Source: CBDFHB01 sp965250115 (GTDB lineage: Bacteria > Acidobacteriota > Vicinamibacteria > Marinacidobacterales > SMYC01). From it: a stretch of 64,000 bases of DNA. The notes beneath the pieces are model-generated. The model did no database searches. It saw only the letters and a program-made list of their open reading frames with translations, and had not been told where the DNA came from. Location of the stretch: the NCBI GenBank assembly GCA_965250115.1, contig CBDFNJ010000001.1, positions 1,860,001 through 1,924,000 on the forward strand, in the 5' to 3' direction. How positions within the stretch are numbered: the first letter of the stretch is position 1; every line of letters starts with the position of its first letter. Position numbers and translations under genes: made by a program. Shown in pieces: positions 17,293-26,299 of this stretch.

Positions 17293-20151
17293 TCACTCGC
17301 CGCTCGTTCGCTGCCCCTCGCTCCTTGGAATGCCGGCGGAGACCAGATCCAGGCGGGGCTCACGGCTTGTGGTCGCGAGATAGCTAGCGACTCGTTCTCT
17401 CGCCTCCGCGATCTCCTGTAGGGAGTCCCCAGTTCGAACAGGGTCTCCGATCACGACCCGGATCGGTCCGGGCTTGGGAAGCCATGTCCCGTCCCGAAGA
17501 AAACGTCTCATGCCGGCGAGCGCGACGGGTATCAGGGGGCGACCGGTGTCGGCCGCGAGCTGGAAGGCGCCGAGCCGGAAGGGGCGAATGCCGGTGGCGT
17601 AGCTGAAGGTTCCCTCGGGAAACACCACGACGGACCGACCCCCGTCGAGCAGGGCTCTCATCTGAAGGGGACTCGAGGAACTTTCTTCCGTGTCGAATCG
17701 CTCAATCACGAGATGGCCGAGGCGTCGAATGAAAGTCGAGACGATGGGCCAGGTGGCGGCCTCGCGTTTCACGACGAAAGCGTAGTCTAGGCTGAACGCC
17801 GCCATGAGTGGCAGCGAATCGAGATAGCTGGAATGATTGGCGACGAAAATGAACGGCCCGTCTCTCTCTTCCAGCTTGAGCTTGTCAGTGCCCTCGAGGA
17901 CATAGTCCACGCCCAAAAGCCGCAGATACCGACGGGTCGCACGTGGAAGGCTTGCACGCCACATGCGGACCGGAATCGGGCTCAGAGCCATGAGCCAGAA
18001 CGGGATGACAAAGGCCGCGGTCAACGGATAGACGTAGGCGCCGTAGAGAAGGCGCCGGAGGAAGCGCCACACCGAATCGAGCTTTCCGCGCAACGCTCTC
18101 ACACCCATCCGGAGAAGAAGACCGTAGGGCGTCTTCGGGGGAGTGCCGAGCTCGCCTCGCAGGTAACGGTCACGACAGGCCGTCCTCCGGAGCTTTCCGC
18201 TCGACGTCTTGGGTAAGCTCCGCGGGGGAACGAGCACGACGACGTCGGGAGGCGTGCCTATGGCCTCTGTCACCCGGCGTTCGAGGCTCGCCTCGATCCG
18301 AAATCGGTCGATCCCCTCTTCGGTCCGCGTTTCGGCAACGACCACGAGCCGTTCCGTACCGCTTGCGGGGTCGGGCGCTCCAAAGGCCGCGACGGAGCCT
18401 CGCCGAATCCCGTCGACGTCCGCGGCAGCCATCTCAATCTCTTGTGAAAGCAGGTTTCGACCAGCCCGAATGATGACGTCTTTCGCGCGGCCCGCGATGA
18501 AGAGCTCTCCCTCGGCAAAAAAACCGCGGTCGCCGGAGTCGAGGAAGCCATCACCGCGAGCGAGCGAGGTCGTCGCGGTCTCGTTTCGATAGTAGCCTTT
18601 CATCGTCGAAGGGCCGCGGAAAATGACGCGACCACAGTGTCGTTCGGGAAGCTCACTGTTGTCGTCGTCGACAATCCGGATCTCGTGGCCAGCCACGGCA
18701 CGTCCGACCGAGACGAACTGCAGGGAGCCCTCCTGCGAGGCTGGCGCCGGATGCGCGACGTTCGTGAGCTCGAAAGCATCACGCGACACCGCCTCGACGC
18801 GAAGCTCGGCCTCGATCGACGATGCGGAGAGCAGAAGCGACGATTCCGCCAGCCCGTAAACGGGAAGCATGCTCGCGGTACGGAACCCATAAGGTCGAAA
18901 TCGACGTGTGAACCGCGCGATCGTTTCCGGAAGGACTGGCTCCGCACCATTGAGCGCGACGCGCCATGAGCTCAAGTCGAGTCCTTCGAGATCCTCCTCC
19001 GAGATCTTTCGGGAGGCGAGCTCGTAGGCGAAGTTGGGTGCGGGAGAAATCGTTCCCCGACGAGTGTGGATGGTCCAGAGCCAGTGCTCTGGACGAGCCA
19101 GAAAAGCGAGGGGCGACGAGATAGCGACCGGGATGCCGAAGTAGAGGGGTACGAGCCAGGCACCGATGAGCCCCATGTCGTGATAGAGCGGTAGCCAGCT
19201 GACCCCGACGTCGCTCGGCACAATCCGGAGCGCCGCACCGATGGCACGAATGTTCGACAGGAGATTTCCGTGCGACAGCAGGACGCCCTTGGGATCCCCG
19301 GTGCTGCCGGAGGTGTATTGGATGAGTGCGGGAGCTTCCTCCGAGACGTCGAAGGTCGAGAAGGATTCCGTCGAAGCGAGCAGCTCATCGACGGTGACGA
19401 CCTCTCGTAGTCGCGGCACTCGCTCGCGAAGGAGTTCGCCCACGGGGCGCGCTCGAGGGAAGGTGACGAAGCATCGCGCCTTGGCGTTGTCCACGATTCC
19501 CGCCTGGCGCCGCGCGTATTCTCCGAGGCGGGACAAGTTCGTGGGTGGATACAGAGGAACGGGCACCGCGCCGGCGAAGAGCGCACCCATGAATGCCGAG
19601 AAGAAGTCGGAGCTCGTCGGCAGCATGATCGCGACCTTGTCTGCTCTTCCAATCCCCCGCTCGCGAAGACCACCAGCCACCAGAAGTGCCTCATGGAAAA
19701 GCTCCCCGAAGCTGACGCTACGTTCGGGCTGATCGTCCGCCTTCACGAAAAGGTGCGTCGCTTCGGGCGTCGTGGCCGCCCGCTCGGCGAGTACTTCTGA
19801 CAGACTCCTTGCCGCATGCGGCAACGAGAACCTGTCTGCGAGCTTCACTTCCAGGTGAGCGAGCTCGTCGAAAGACGACTCCTCACAAGAGAGAAACGCA
19901 GCCGCCAGCTCGATGGGGGTTTCGGCGCGTCCAAGCGTTGCGTTCGGCGCTTTCGCGCGAAAGCGTTTCTCCAGACGCGAGAGCAGCTCGACCCGCTCCA
20001 GACTCCCGAGCCCGAGATCTCGTTCGAGAGAAGCCTCCGGCCGAACGGATGCGAGAGCACGCGTGCCGCCGAGCTCGAGCAGGAGCGCGCGAAGCTCCTC
20101 GAGCACGCCCGCTTCGAGTTTCTCGACGGATGGTTCGCTCAAGGCAGTCAT
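17293..20151 (-). CDS. Three-domain protein: ACP - fatty acyl-AMP ligase - PlsC acyltransferase
   Basis: A 952-residue fusion. Residues 1-90 form an acyl carrier domain whose phosphopantetheine serine is Ser50 in DLGLGSLERVEL. Residues about 115-700 are an adenylate-forming fatty acyl-AMP/CoA ligase with P-loop YTSGSTGDPKGVLLSHGN, YGLAESSL, and the C-terminal DVIIRAGRNLLSQEIE and LPKTSSGKLRRT. A short membrane stretch (YPLTAAFVIPFWLMAL) leads to a PlsC acyltransferase at about 745-930, with NHSSYLDSLP (H-x4-D) and FPEGTFS. The layout implies activation of a fatty acid, loading onto the built-in carrier and transfer to a lysophospholipid or other hydroxyl acceptor. Acceptor unknown. Confidence 0.9.
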   Translation of the reverse strand: MTALSEPSVEKLEAGVLEELRALLLELGGTRALASVRPEASLERDLGLGSLERVELLSRLEKRFRAKAPNATLGRAETPIELAAAFLSCEESSFDELAHLEVKLADRFSLPHAARSLSEVLAERAATTPEATHLFVKADDQPERSVSFGELFHEALLVAGGLRERGIGRADKVAIMLPTSSDFFSAFMGALFAGAVPVPLYPPTNLSRLGEYARRQAGIVDNAKARCFVTFPRARPVGELLRERVPRLREVVTVDELLASTESFSTFDVSEEAPALIQYTSGSTGDPKGVLLSHGNLLSNIRAIGAALRIVPSDVGVSWLPLYHDMGLIGAWLVPLYFGIPVAISSPLAFLARPEHWLWTIHTRRGTISPAPNFAYELASRKISEEDLEGLDLSSWRVALNGAEPVLPETIARFTRRFRPYGFRTASMLPVYGLAESSLLLSASSIEAELRVEAVSRDAFELTNVAHPAPASQEGSLQFVSVGRAVAGHEIRIVDDDNSELPERHCGRVIFRGPSTMKGYYRNETATTSLARGDGFLDSGDRGFFAEGELFIAGRAKDVIIRAGRNLLSQEIEMAAADVDGIRRGSVAAFGAPDPASGTERLVVVAETRTEEGIDRFRIEASLERRVTEAIGTPPDVVVLVPPRSLPKTSSGKLRRTACRDRYLRGELGTPPKTPYGLLLRMGVRALRGKLDSVWRFLRRLLYGAYVYPLTAAFVIPFWLMALSPIPVRMWRASLPRATRRYLRLLGVDYVLEGTDKLKLEERDGPFIFVANHSSYLDSLPLMAAFSLDYAFVVKREAATWPIVSTFIRRLGHLVIERFDTEESSSSPLQMRALLDGGRSVVVFPEGTFSYATGIRPFRLGAFQLAADTGRPLIPVALAGMRRFLRDGTWLPKPGPIRVVIGDPVRTGDSLQEIAEARERVASYLATTSREPRLDLVSAGIPRSEGQRTSGE

Positions 20152-20290
20152 CCTAACACCGCGGCTGGCTGCCGTGAGATTGACAGTCCGCGGGCGGGAC
20201 GATACCCTGAAATCCTCCCAGCTCGTGTGTACGTTTCGTGTTGCTCTACAGCCCGGCTCGCGCTCTGAGATTCTCCAACTACGGGAAGTC

Positions 20291-20659
20291 GTGACGACTC
20301 AACCACCTGCCACGCTGCGAATTCCATTCGTCAGGCGATGCACCATTGATGGAGGTAGCGGGCCTTTGAGTGCCATGCTCCTCGATCTATCCCTTAGAGG
20401 CGTCTACGTTGCGACAGGCGCGATTCCCGTCGTCGGGGAGGAGGTGTCGGTTAGATTCGGCGTACCCGGCAACGCCCGAGAGCTTGCCTTGAAGGGCGCC
20501 GTTGCCTGGGTTCAGGGAGAGCAAACCCACCCGGTCCATGGCCTGCCTCCAGGGTTCGGTCTGCGATTCGTGAAGCTCGACATCGAAGACGTGCGCCTCA
20601 TCGCGCGCGCGATCCAAGCCTACTGCCTGTCCAACCCGCTTTATCGACAGTATCTCTGA
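20291..20659 (+). CDS. PilZ domain protein
   Basis: A 122-residue protein containing one PilZ-like domain. The c-di-GMP signature is present as an arginine cluster (RIPFVRRC) followed by DLSLRGVYV, matching the (D/N)xSxxG motif, and the strand GFGLRFVKLD near the end. GTG 20291 after GGGAAG is the likely start. The reading frame runs further upstream, but there it overlaps the divergent acyltransferase fusion gene and has no domain character. It probably couples c-di-GMP level to motility, surface or secretion functions; no partner is next to it. Confidence 0.78.
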   Translation: MTTQPPATLRIPFVRRCTIDGGSGPLSAMLLDLSLRGVYVATGAIPVVGEEVSVRFGVPGNARELALKGAVAWVQGEQTHPVHGLPPGFGLRFVKLDIEDVRLIARAIQAYCLSNPLYRQYL

Positions 20660-20662
20660 CCT

Positions 20663-21109
20663 TCAGCCCGCGGACAGCGCCAGGCGCACGGCTTCGCCGG
20701 GAGTGGACGCCGTCAAGATTCCCTCGATCTCGAAGCTCTTTAGACTCACGACCGCCTTGCCCAACGAAAGCGCCATCGCGACTTCCGATAGCGTCCCGTG
20801 CTTGCCCGGTAGCGCGACGAGCGCGTCCGCCGTCCGCACCAGCAGGAAGTTCCGTAGCTCTCCCATACCGGTCGCGATGGCATAGTCGATATAGGGATTG
20901 GCATCCGCACGGGACGTGCCCGGAAGGATGCCGATCGTGGTCCCCTTGGCCGTCTTCGCGCCGCGGGCGGCAGCTTCCATGACGCCGCCGAGCCCGCCGC
21001 AGACGAGGATCGCTCCAGCGCTTGCGATGAAAATTCCTACCTGCTCCGCCAGGCGCGTCGCCTCCCCGGAAGCAGCGGAACCACCCACGACGGCAATTTG
21101 TTTCTTCAT
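20663..21109 (-). CDS. LOG-like Rossmann protein (TIGR00725 type)
   Basis: A 148-residue Rossmann-fold protein of the SLOG/LOG superfamily, often annotated as possible lysine decarboxylase. Motifs are VVGGSAAS at the N terminus, the nucleotide loop CGGLGGVMEAAARGAK and PGTSRADANPYIDYA, and ALPGKHGTLSEVA. The start at 21109 gives the canonical MKKQIAVVGG; the longer frame to 21181 adds a non-conserved leader. A true cytokinin phosphoribohydrolase would show PGGxGTxxE; here it is PGKHGTLSE, so nucleotide hydrolysis is only possible. It converges on the PilZ gene with a 3-bp gap. Confidence 0.82.
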   Translation of the reverse strand: MKKQIAVVGGSAASGEATRLAEQVGIFIASAGAILVCGGLGGVMEAAARGAKTAKGTTIGILPGTSRADANPYIDYAIATGMGELRNFLLVRTADALVALPGKHGTLSEVAMALSLGKAVVSLKSFEIEGILTASTPGEAVRLALSAG

Positions 21110-21313
21110 AGAGCGGCCCTCACAGTTGACAACGGAGATCGTATCGCGGAACATATACCAAAATTGGAGCTTATGGCCCATAACAAGTAACCGGGAGGGT
21201 CATCCCAAAAAAGCAAGTCACGCTGCTTCGCAACCAGATTACTGGTAGCTCCTCATCCGTTTCGACGGACGTGGATACGATGTTCGTCTGCTTGCTCGTC
21301 GAGGAGCGACGTC

Positions 21314-21832
21314 GTGGATCCTAGTCTTCTTCTGAACGCCAGCTACGAGCCACTGAAGGTCATCACGTGGCAAAAGGCCGTGATCTTGCTCATCAAGGAG
21401 AAAGTCGAGGTCATCGCCTCTCACGACCGGACCATCCGGGCAGTCTCCATTACCCTGGAGCTGCCTTCGGTCCTGAGGTTGCTCCGACGCGTACGCGCGG
21501 AACGAAAGTTCCATCGTGTTCCGTTCTCGAGGTCGAATATTTACCTTCGCGACAGATATCGATGCCAGTACTGCGCTCGACGGTTCCCGGCTTCCAAGCT
21601 CACTTTCGATCACGTTGTCCCCGTTTCGCATGGCGGCCGGAAGGACTGGGAGAACATCGTCACCTGCTGCATCGACTGCAACCGCAAGAAGGGCGGGAAA
21701 ACACCCGAGCAGGCCGGCTTGCAGCTCGTGCGCCGTCCCAAACGTCCGGCGCATCTGCCGGCCCATGCGATCGTCTACGGCATGTCCGAGGTGCCGCACA
21801 CCTGGCGCGACTACCTCTTCTGGAATCGCTGA
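21314..21832 (+). CDS. HNH endonuclease family protein
   Basis: A 172-residue protein starting at GTG 21314. The N-terminal part (LLNASYEPLKVITWQKAVIL) is characteristic of a widespread stand-alone HNH family. The nuclease core is at about residues 80-125: CQYCARRF, the catalytic FDHVVPVSHGG, WENIVTCCIDCNRKKG with the second zinc CxxC. It is not in an IS or phage context here, and a housekeeping rather than mobile role is likely because homologues occur as single conserved chromosomal genes. Confidence 0.88.
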   Translation: MDPSLLLNASYEPLKVITWQKAVILLIKEKVEVIASHDRTIRAVSITLELPSVLRLLRRVRAERKFHRVPFSRSNIYLRDRYRCQYCARRFPASKLTFDHVVPVSHGGRKDWENIVTCCIDCNRKKGGKTPEQAGLQLVRRPKRPAHLPAHAIVYGMSEVPHTWRDYLFWNR

Positions 21833-21904
21833 GCCTAACCTTCCTCCAGGAGGCGATCGGATGACGCAGGCCGCCCGATCGCCTTTCCGTGTCAGAGTAG
21901 TCTC

Positions 21905-23026
21905 ATGAGTCTCAGGGGCAGCCTCGAGACGATGGGGCTCGGGGATCTGTTGCAGTGGTGTGGGGTGAACTTGAAGACGGGCACGCTTCGCCTGAGGCGC
22001 GGCCCGATCGAGAAGCGCCTCTTTTTCAAAGAATGGCGGCTCTTCTCTTCGGTCTCGAGCAACCCAAGGGAGACGCTCGGCCAGTTCCTTATCCGATCGG
22101 GCCACATCACCGAGGAAGAGCTCTTCAAGGCCCTGATCGAGCAGGACCGGATCAACGAGCCGCTCGGTCAGATACTCGTGGCCGCCGAAATCATCTCGGA
22201 AAACACGCTCGAGGAGCTCCTTCGGATCAAGACCGAAGAAGCGATCTACGATTGCTTTCTCTGGAAAGAGGGTGAGTTCAATTTCGAGGACGGCGAGCTC
22301 CCAGAGCGCATTCCGATATCCCTTCCGCTCGACCTGACCGGAGTCATTCTCGAGGGAGCACGACGAACGGACGAGTGGGAGCGAATCCATGAGGTCTTCG
22401 GGTCGCGTTTGACGACCTTCGAGGTCAATCACGAGGCCGCACTGGAGGCGACCGATCTCAGCGAGGAGGATGAACGCGTGCTGGAGCTCGTTCAGCGCGG
22501 GAAGAACATGGCGGAAATCTCGCTCGAGCTCCACGCGGTGGAGTTTTACGCCGCCTCGCGCTTGCTGGAGCTCTACGAGCGAAAGCTACTTCGGGTCAAG
22601 GAGGCCCCTGACGAAATCGATTTCGAACAGCAGGTCTCCGAGCTCCGGGACAAGCTCAAGACCGGGGTCAGCCTCTACAACACGGGGGATTACGCGCCGG
22701 CCCTCGAGAACTTCGAGTCGGTGCTCGAAGTCGACTCTCAGAACAAATACGCTCGCTTGTTCGTCCTCAAAATTCAGCGAATCCTCGAAGATCTCGGGAA
22801 CGTCGCCGGTGAGATCCCGATGGAGGCCGTACCGCGGCTCAAAGTGACCTTGGTGGCTCTGTCGCAGCTCGATCTCGATCCTCAGGACGGTTTCGTGCTT
22901 TCTCGAGTGAATGGGGAGTGGGATGTGGCCTCGATCACCATGATCTGTCCGATGGGGGAGCAGGAAGTGTTGATCATCTTCAAGCGGTTGCTCGATCAGG
23001 GCCTCATCGAGCTCGTACAGCCCTGA
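21905..23026 (+). CDS. DUF4388 (PATAN-like) protein
   Basis: A 373-residue protein beginning with a DUF4388 domain (MSLRGSLETMGLGDLLQWCG, then KTGTLRLRRG). Then come the segment TLGQFLIRSGHITEEELFKAL, resembling the GspE/MshE N-terminal fold, a middle helical region, and a C-terminal half with a TPR-like repeat (LYNTGDYAPALENFESVLEVD) and a winged-helix-like end. In Acidobacteriota and Myxococcota such proteins are associated with two-component or motility regulation; the precise role is unknown. A shorter relative is encoded at 56970-57545. Confidence 0.82.
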   Translation: MSLRGSLETMGLGDLLQWCGVNLKTGTLRLRRGPIEKRLFFKEWRLFSSVSSNPRETLGQFLIRSGHITEEELFKALIEQDRINEPLGQILVAAEIISENTLEELLRIKTEEAIYDCFLWKEGEFNFEDGELPERIPISLPLDLTGVILEGARRTDEWERIHEVFGSRLTTFEVNHEAALEATDLSEEDERVLELVQRGKNMAEISLELHAVEFYAASRLLELYERKLLRVKEAPDEIDFEQQVSELRDKLKTGVSLYNTGDYAPALENFESVLEVDSQNKYARLFVLKIQRILEDLGNVAGEIPMEAVPRLKVTLVALSQLDLDPQDGFVLSRVNGEWDVASITMICPMGEQEVLIIFKRLLDQGLIELVQP

Positions 23027-23056
23027 TGGCGCTATCATGGCAAAACCTTTGAGAAA

Positions 23057-24070
23057 GTGACTTCATCTGTCGTGACTCCCAATCGGCCTCATGTCCACGC
23101 CGTCAACCCGGCACACGCCGTTCCGGGTGGCCGTGTCGCGATTCTCGGCGAGGGGTTCGACCCAGTGCGAGCGCAGGAGAACCGCGTCTACTTCGGTGAC
23201 AAACGTGCCCAGGTCACGCGTGTTTCTCGCGACACTCTGAGTGCGATCGTTCCCGATTCCGCGATGCCCGAGGTTCGAGTCGAGATCGGAGACTCGATCA
23301 GTGCCCCGCTGCCGGTCTCGATCGCTTCCGTCATAGCAGAAGAGCTTCAGCCCGTTGCTAATCCCGTCTTCGATTCGGAGGGGCGCCTCTACGTGACTTT
23401 GAGTGGAAGCCGCGGCGAGAAAGTACCCGTTTCTGTTTTTTGCGTCGAGACCGATGGCGAAATTCGGCCCTTCGCCAGTGAGATCGTAAACGCGACGGGA
23501 CTCGCCTTCGGACCGGACGGCTACCTCTACGTCTCGAGCCGTGAGGAGGGCGCGATCTATCGCGTCTCCTCGGACCGTGAAGTAGAGCTCGTCGCGGACG
23601 AGCTCGGCGTCGCGACAGGGATTGCCTTCGACTCGGATGGAATCCTCTACGTGGGAGACCGACGGGGGACCGTCTACCGGATCGAGCCCAATGGAGAACC
23701 GCGCTCGTTCTGCCACTTGGAGCCCTCCGTCGCCGCCTACCATTTGGTCTTCGATCGCGACGGAGATTTGCTCGTCACCGTCCCGACCTTGTCCTCCGTC
23801 GACGGCGTCTACCGCGTCAATCGCGCGGGCGACGTCAATCTTTTTGTCGGTGGTTTCGGACGGCCCCAAGGCATGGCCTTCGATGCGGAAGGCGATCTTT
23901 ACGTGACGGAAGGTCTCGCCGGCGACAGCGGCGTCTATCGCGCCACCCCCGAGGGCTCCGTCGAGCGCGCCATCGCGGCTCCGCCGCTCGTGGGACTCGC
24001 GTTCGACGGGCGCGGAAGGGTGGTGCTCGCGGGTACGAGCACGGTCTTCCAATTGGACTGGCGCGCTTAG
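23057..24070 (+). CDS. IPT/TIG domain plus NHL/SMP-30-type beta-propeller protein
   Basis: A 337-residue protein. Residues about 10-90 form an IPT/TIG immunoglobulin-like domain (VNPAHAVPGGRVAILGEGFD, NRVYFGDKRAQV). The rest is a beta-propeller with repeated units of the form G-L-A-F-G/D-x-D-G-x-L-Y-V (for example GLAFGPDGYLYVSSRE, GIAFDSDGILYVGDRRG, GMAFDAEGDLYVTEG), typical of NHL/SMP-30 proteins. No signal peptide is evident at the GTG start. The role is unknown; ligand or sugar-lactone binding is possible. It lies 30 bp after the DUF4388 gene on the same strand. Confidence 0.82.
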   Translation: MTSSVVTPNRPHVHAVNPAHAVPGGRVAILGEGFDPVRAQENRVYFGDKRAQVTRVSRDTLSAIVPDSAMPEVRVEIGDSISAPLPVSIASVIAEELQPVANPVFDSEGRLYVTLSGSRGEKVPVSVFCVETDGEIRPFASEIVNATGLAFGPDGYLYVSSREEGAIYRVSSDREVELVADELGVATGIAFDSDGILYVGDRRGTVYRIEPNGEPRSFCHLEPSVAAYHLVFDRDGDLLVTVPTLSSVDGVYRVNRAGDVNLFVGGFGRPQGMAFDAEGDLYVTEGLAGDSGVYRATPEGSVERAIAAPPLVGLAFDGRGRVVLAGTSTVFQLDWRA

Positions 24071-24098
24071 TCCCCTGGAACAGTGGACTAACCCTTTC

Positions 24099-24637
24099 TC
24101 AACGCGGCACGCGTGAGATCGCCCGCCTTATCTCTTCAGCTCGGCTTCCTTCCGGCTCCAGCACGAGAAAGGCCTCCCCATCCGCGAGCGAGCGCCTGCG
24201 CGCTTCCTCGGAAGGCTCGCTCTCGTAACGTGCAAGCTCGCAGCGAGCGAGCTGAAAACTCACGTCGGTGGCGTCTTCGCCTTCTCCAACCGTCCGAAGA
24301 GCCTGGCGAAAGCCTTCGCAGCTGTCACGTAGTTCGGCTTCTGAAGGCGGGGGCAAAAGGCTCGCGGCGGAGCCCAGCGTCGTTACCGCCTCGTCCGGCG
24401 CTCGGGCCGGCCTCGCTTCCGTGCTCGAGACGCCTGCCGCGGAGGCTCGAGGGGCGTTCTGTGATTCGGCGGCGGGCGCGAATCCCAGTGCCGGAGAGGC
24501 CTCGGGGGCTCGCGCGTCCTTCATCGACTTGGCAGCCATCGGAGGCTCCGGCTCGAGCGCCCCTTCGAGCGTAACCCTGTCCGCCGACTCCTCACGGGAC
24601 TCGGCGGCCGCGCGCCGGGGTGGTTGCGGCGCGGCCG
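24099..24637 (-). pseudogene. 3' fragment of a gene cut by IS5-family element
   Basis: The frame runs straight out of the IS end at 24638, so its 5' part is gone. The remaining roughly 180 residues are an Ala/Pro/Glu-rich low-complexity linker followed by a helical, TPR-like C terminus (SFQLARCELARYESEPSEE). Such tails are seen in membrane-anchored zf-HC2 anti-sigma-like proteins, but the diagnostic N terminus is missing, so this is only a guess. Confidence 0.5.
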
Positions 24638-25613
24638 TGCCTTGGTGCACAACTCCGATAGAGGCCGATAGCTCGCTTGGCCCCGACTCCCATCATCCGA
24701 TCATCTCGCTATCAGGCATCCCGAGCGCCGTCATGGTGTTCAGAATCTTGCACCCGATCCTTGCCTCGACTCTCTGTGCCGCCAACCCTCTCGCTCGCAT
24801 CGCTGAGCCCACGATAGCCTTGTAGCGATGGAACGTTGTCTCGACTTTGCTCCGTTTGCTGTAGCCCGATTCTGTGTGCCACTTTCGTTTGCCGAGCCGA
24901 GCTTGTGCTGCAATGTTGCGATTGCGCTGTCGGCTGCTCGCCGGCCCCGATGCGAGCTGGGCGCCCTTGCGCGGCGGTATCAGCACCCTCGGCGAGCGAT
25001 GAGCGCTGTGATTCTCGATCGCCTCATAGACGCCGCTGGCGTCGTATGCGGTGTCAGCTCTGGCCGATGAGATGGGACTGTCGATCTGTGCGACAAGCGA
25101 TGCAACCCGCGATGAATCGCGGGCTCTTTTGCTCGTCAGCTCGCCGGCGACGACTTCGCCAGTCTGCTCGTCGACACACAGATGGAGCTTGCGATAGTCC
25201 CTGCTCTTTGGTGCTCTGCGCAGCTGGCCGGCGTGGACAGCGAGACCGCTGCTGTCGATCAAGATGTGCAACGGCGTCTTCTGCTTGTCTTGGTAGAAGG
25301 GGACCTTACCCAGCTTCGCCTTGCGCCTCGAAATCGTGGTGTGATCGGGCACATCATTGTCTAGCTTCATCAGAGCGAACAACGACCGCAGCAATCCCTC
25401 GCTCTGCCTAGATGACAGATGAAACACCATGCCCAGGGTGACAGCCGTCTCGATGGCGTGGTTCGAGTACTTGCGTTGACGGCCCGGTTTCCTCCTCCTC
25501 GGCCGGGGCGCGTCCCAGTTCACAAGCTTGCCGGCGGTGAGCGAGATCCAGACGGTCAGGCTCCCACGGTTGCGTAGACCCGCCTCATATTCACGCCAAT
25601 TCCTCACGCGATA
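24638..25613 (-). mobile_element. IS5-family element, copy 1, truncated at its 5' end
   Basis: The element's right end has the terminal repeat TGCCTTGGTGCACAACTC at 24638-24655. Sequence matches the complete copy at 52510-53596, in opposite orientation and almost identical, until 25613, where homology stops. The first roughly 110 bp, including the left terminal repeat and 17 transposase codons, are missing. It therefore cannot transpose by itself. No target duplication is present because one end is lost. Confidence 0.9.
24693..25607 (-). pseudogene. IS5-family transposase, 5'-truncated
   Basis: The remaining 304 codons are open and include the whole DDE core: LIDSSGLAVH, ADTAYDAS, and the IS4/IS5 superfamily Y-2-R-3-E-6-K motif in YSKRSKVETTFHRYK. 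The N-terminal part seen in copy 2 (beginning MSIFKRTQRK) is missing, and the frame now begins at an internal GTG. It differs from copy 2 by only a few substitutions (for example SLVAQID against SLVGQID), so the copies separated recently. Confidence 0.85.
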
Positions 25614-25637
25614 ATAGTGCGAACGCGGAGCCGGGAG

Positions 25638-25874
25638 TCATTCTGCTCGCCGGATCCGGGGCGAAATCGAATCGAGAACGAAGTCGAGGCCGAGTAGAAG
25701 GAGCACGCCCGCACCCGTGTACGCGATGAAAATGCCGAACAGGAAGCTGACGGCTCCGGCAAACGGCCTCTCGCCAGCGAGGAGAACCGCGAGTGGGACG
25801 ACGGTGAGAGGTATGATCGACGTGCTGTCGAGCAGCGCGATGGGGGCGAGCACGAAAAGTAGTAGACTGGTCAT
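25638..25874 (-). pseudogene. N-terminal fragment of a GAP/Sap-like multi-helix membrane protein
   Basis: The 78 residues start with LLLFVLAPIALLDSTSIIPL and continue as two or three transmembrane helices (FGIFIAYTGAGVLLLLGLDF). This resembles the start of GAP-family (sulfolipid-addressing-like) proteins, which are normally about 200-230 residues. The frame stops 24 bases before the broken end of IS5 copy 1, so the C-terminal two thirds are gone. Family assignment by eye is tentative. Confidence 0.5.
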
Positions 25875-26003
25875 AGCCGTCGTTGCGGGCTCGCCGTGCC
25901 CGGCCAGACGCGGTTTCGAACCTCGAGCGCCAGCTCCGCGACTCGAGTTGCCGTCGCGGGGTAGGATGACATCGAAGAGACCAACGGGCTAGACACGGAC
26001 TCG

Positions 26004-26299
26004 ATGACCACCTTCCTCGATGGATTGCCGAAGGCTGAACTCCACTTTTATATCGAAGGCACGCTAGAGCACGAGTTGACGTTCGAGAGCTCCTAAGCGC
26101 AACCGGATGAGCCGGCAGCATCCGTCGACGAGCCGATGGCCGCGTATGAGTTTACCAGCCTCCGGCAGTTCCTCGACGTCTATTACCAGGGCGCTCGTGA
26201 ACTCGCTCCGAGGCTCGCGGATCGAATTTATGGAAGATAGGATGGCTGAGCGTCGAGGACTTCGAGGAGATGCTCCAACGCCTTTCCGTCGAGGACTAA
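26004..26299 (+). pseudogene. Adenosine deaminase remnant
   Basis: The frame opens with LPKAELHFYIEGTLEHEL, matching the LPKAELHxHIEGT signature of adenosine deaminases (with Tyr where the second metal-ligand His is expected), then meets TAA at 26094. The same frame continues with AAYEFTSLRQFLDVYYQGA, which aligns with the next conserved block. It then hits TAG, and only a short tail ending at 26299 follows. Catalytic blocks (HAGE, HGI, SLNTDDP) are absent, so most of the gene is deleted. It converges on and slightly overlaps the end of the RND gene. Confidence 0.72.

Noticed and set aside
24820..25411. A 191-codon open frame on the strand opposite the IS5 transposase (also seen opposite copy 2)
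   Set aside because: It mirrors the transposase in both copies and has an Arg/Cys/Ser-rich composition with no domain.
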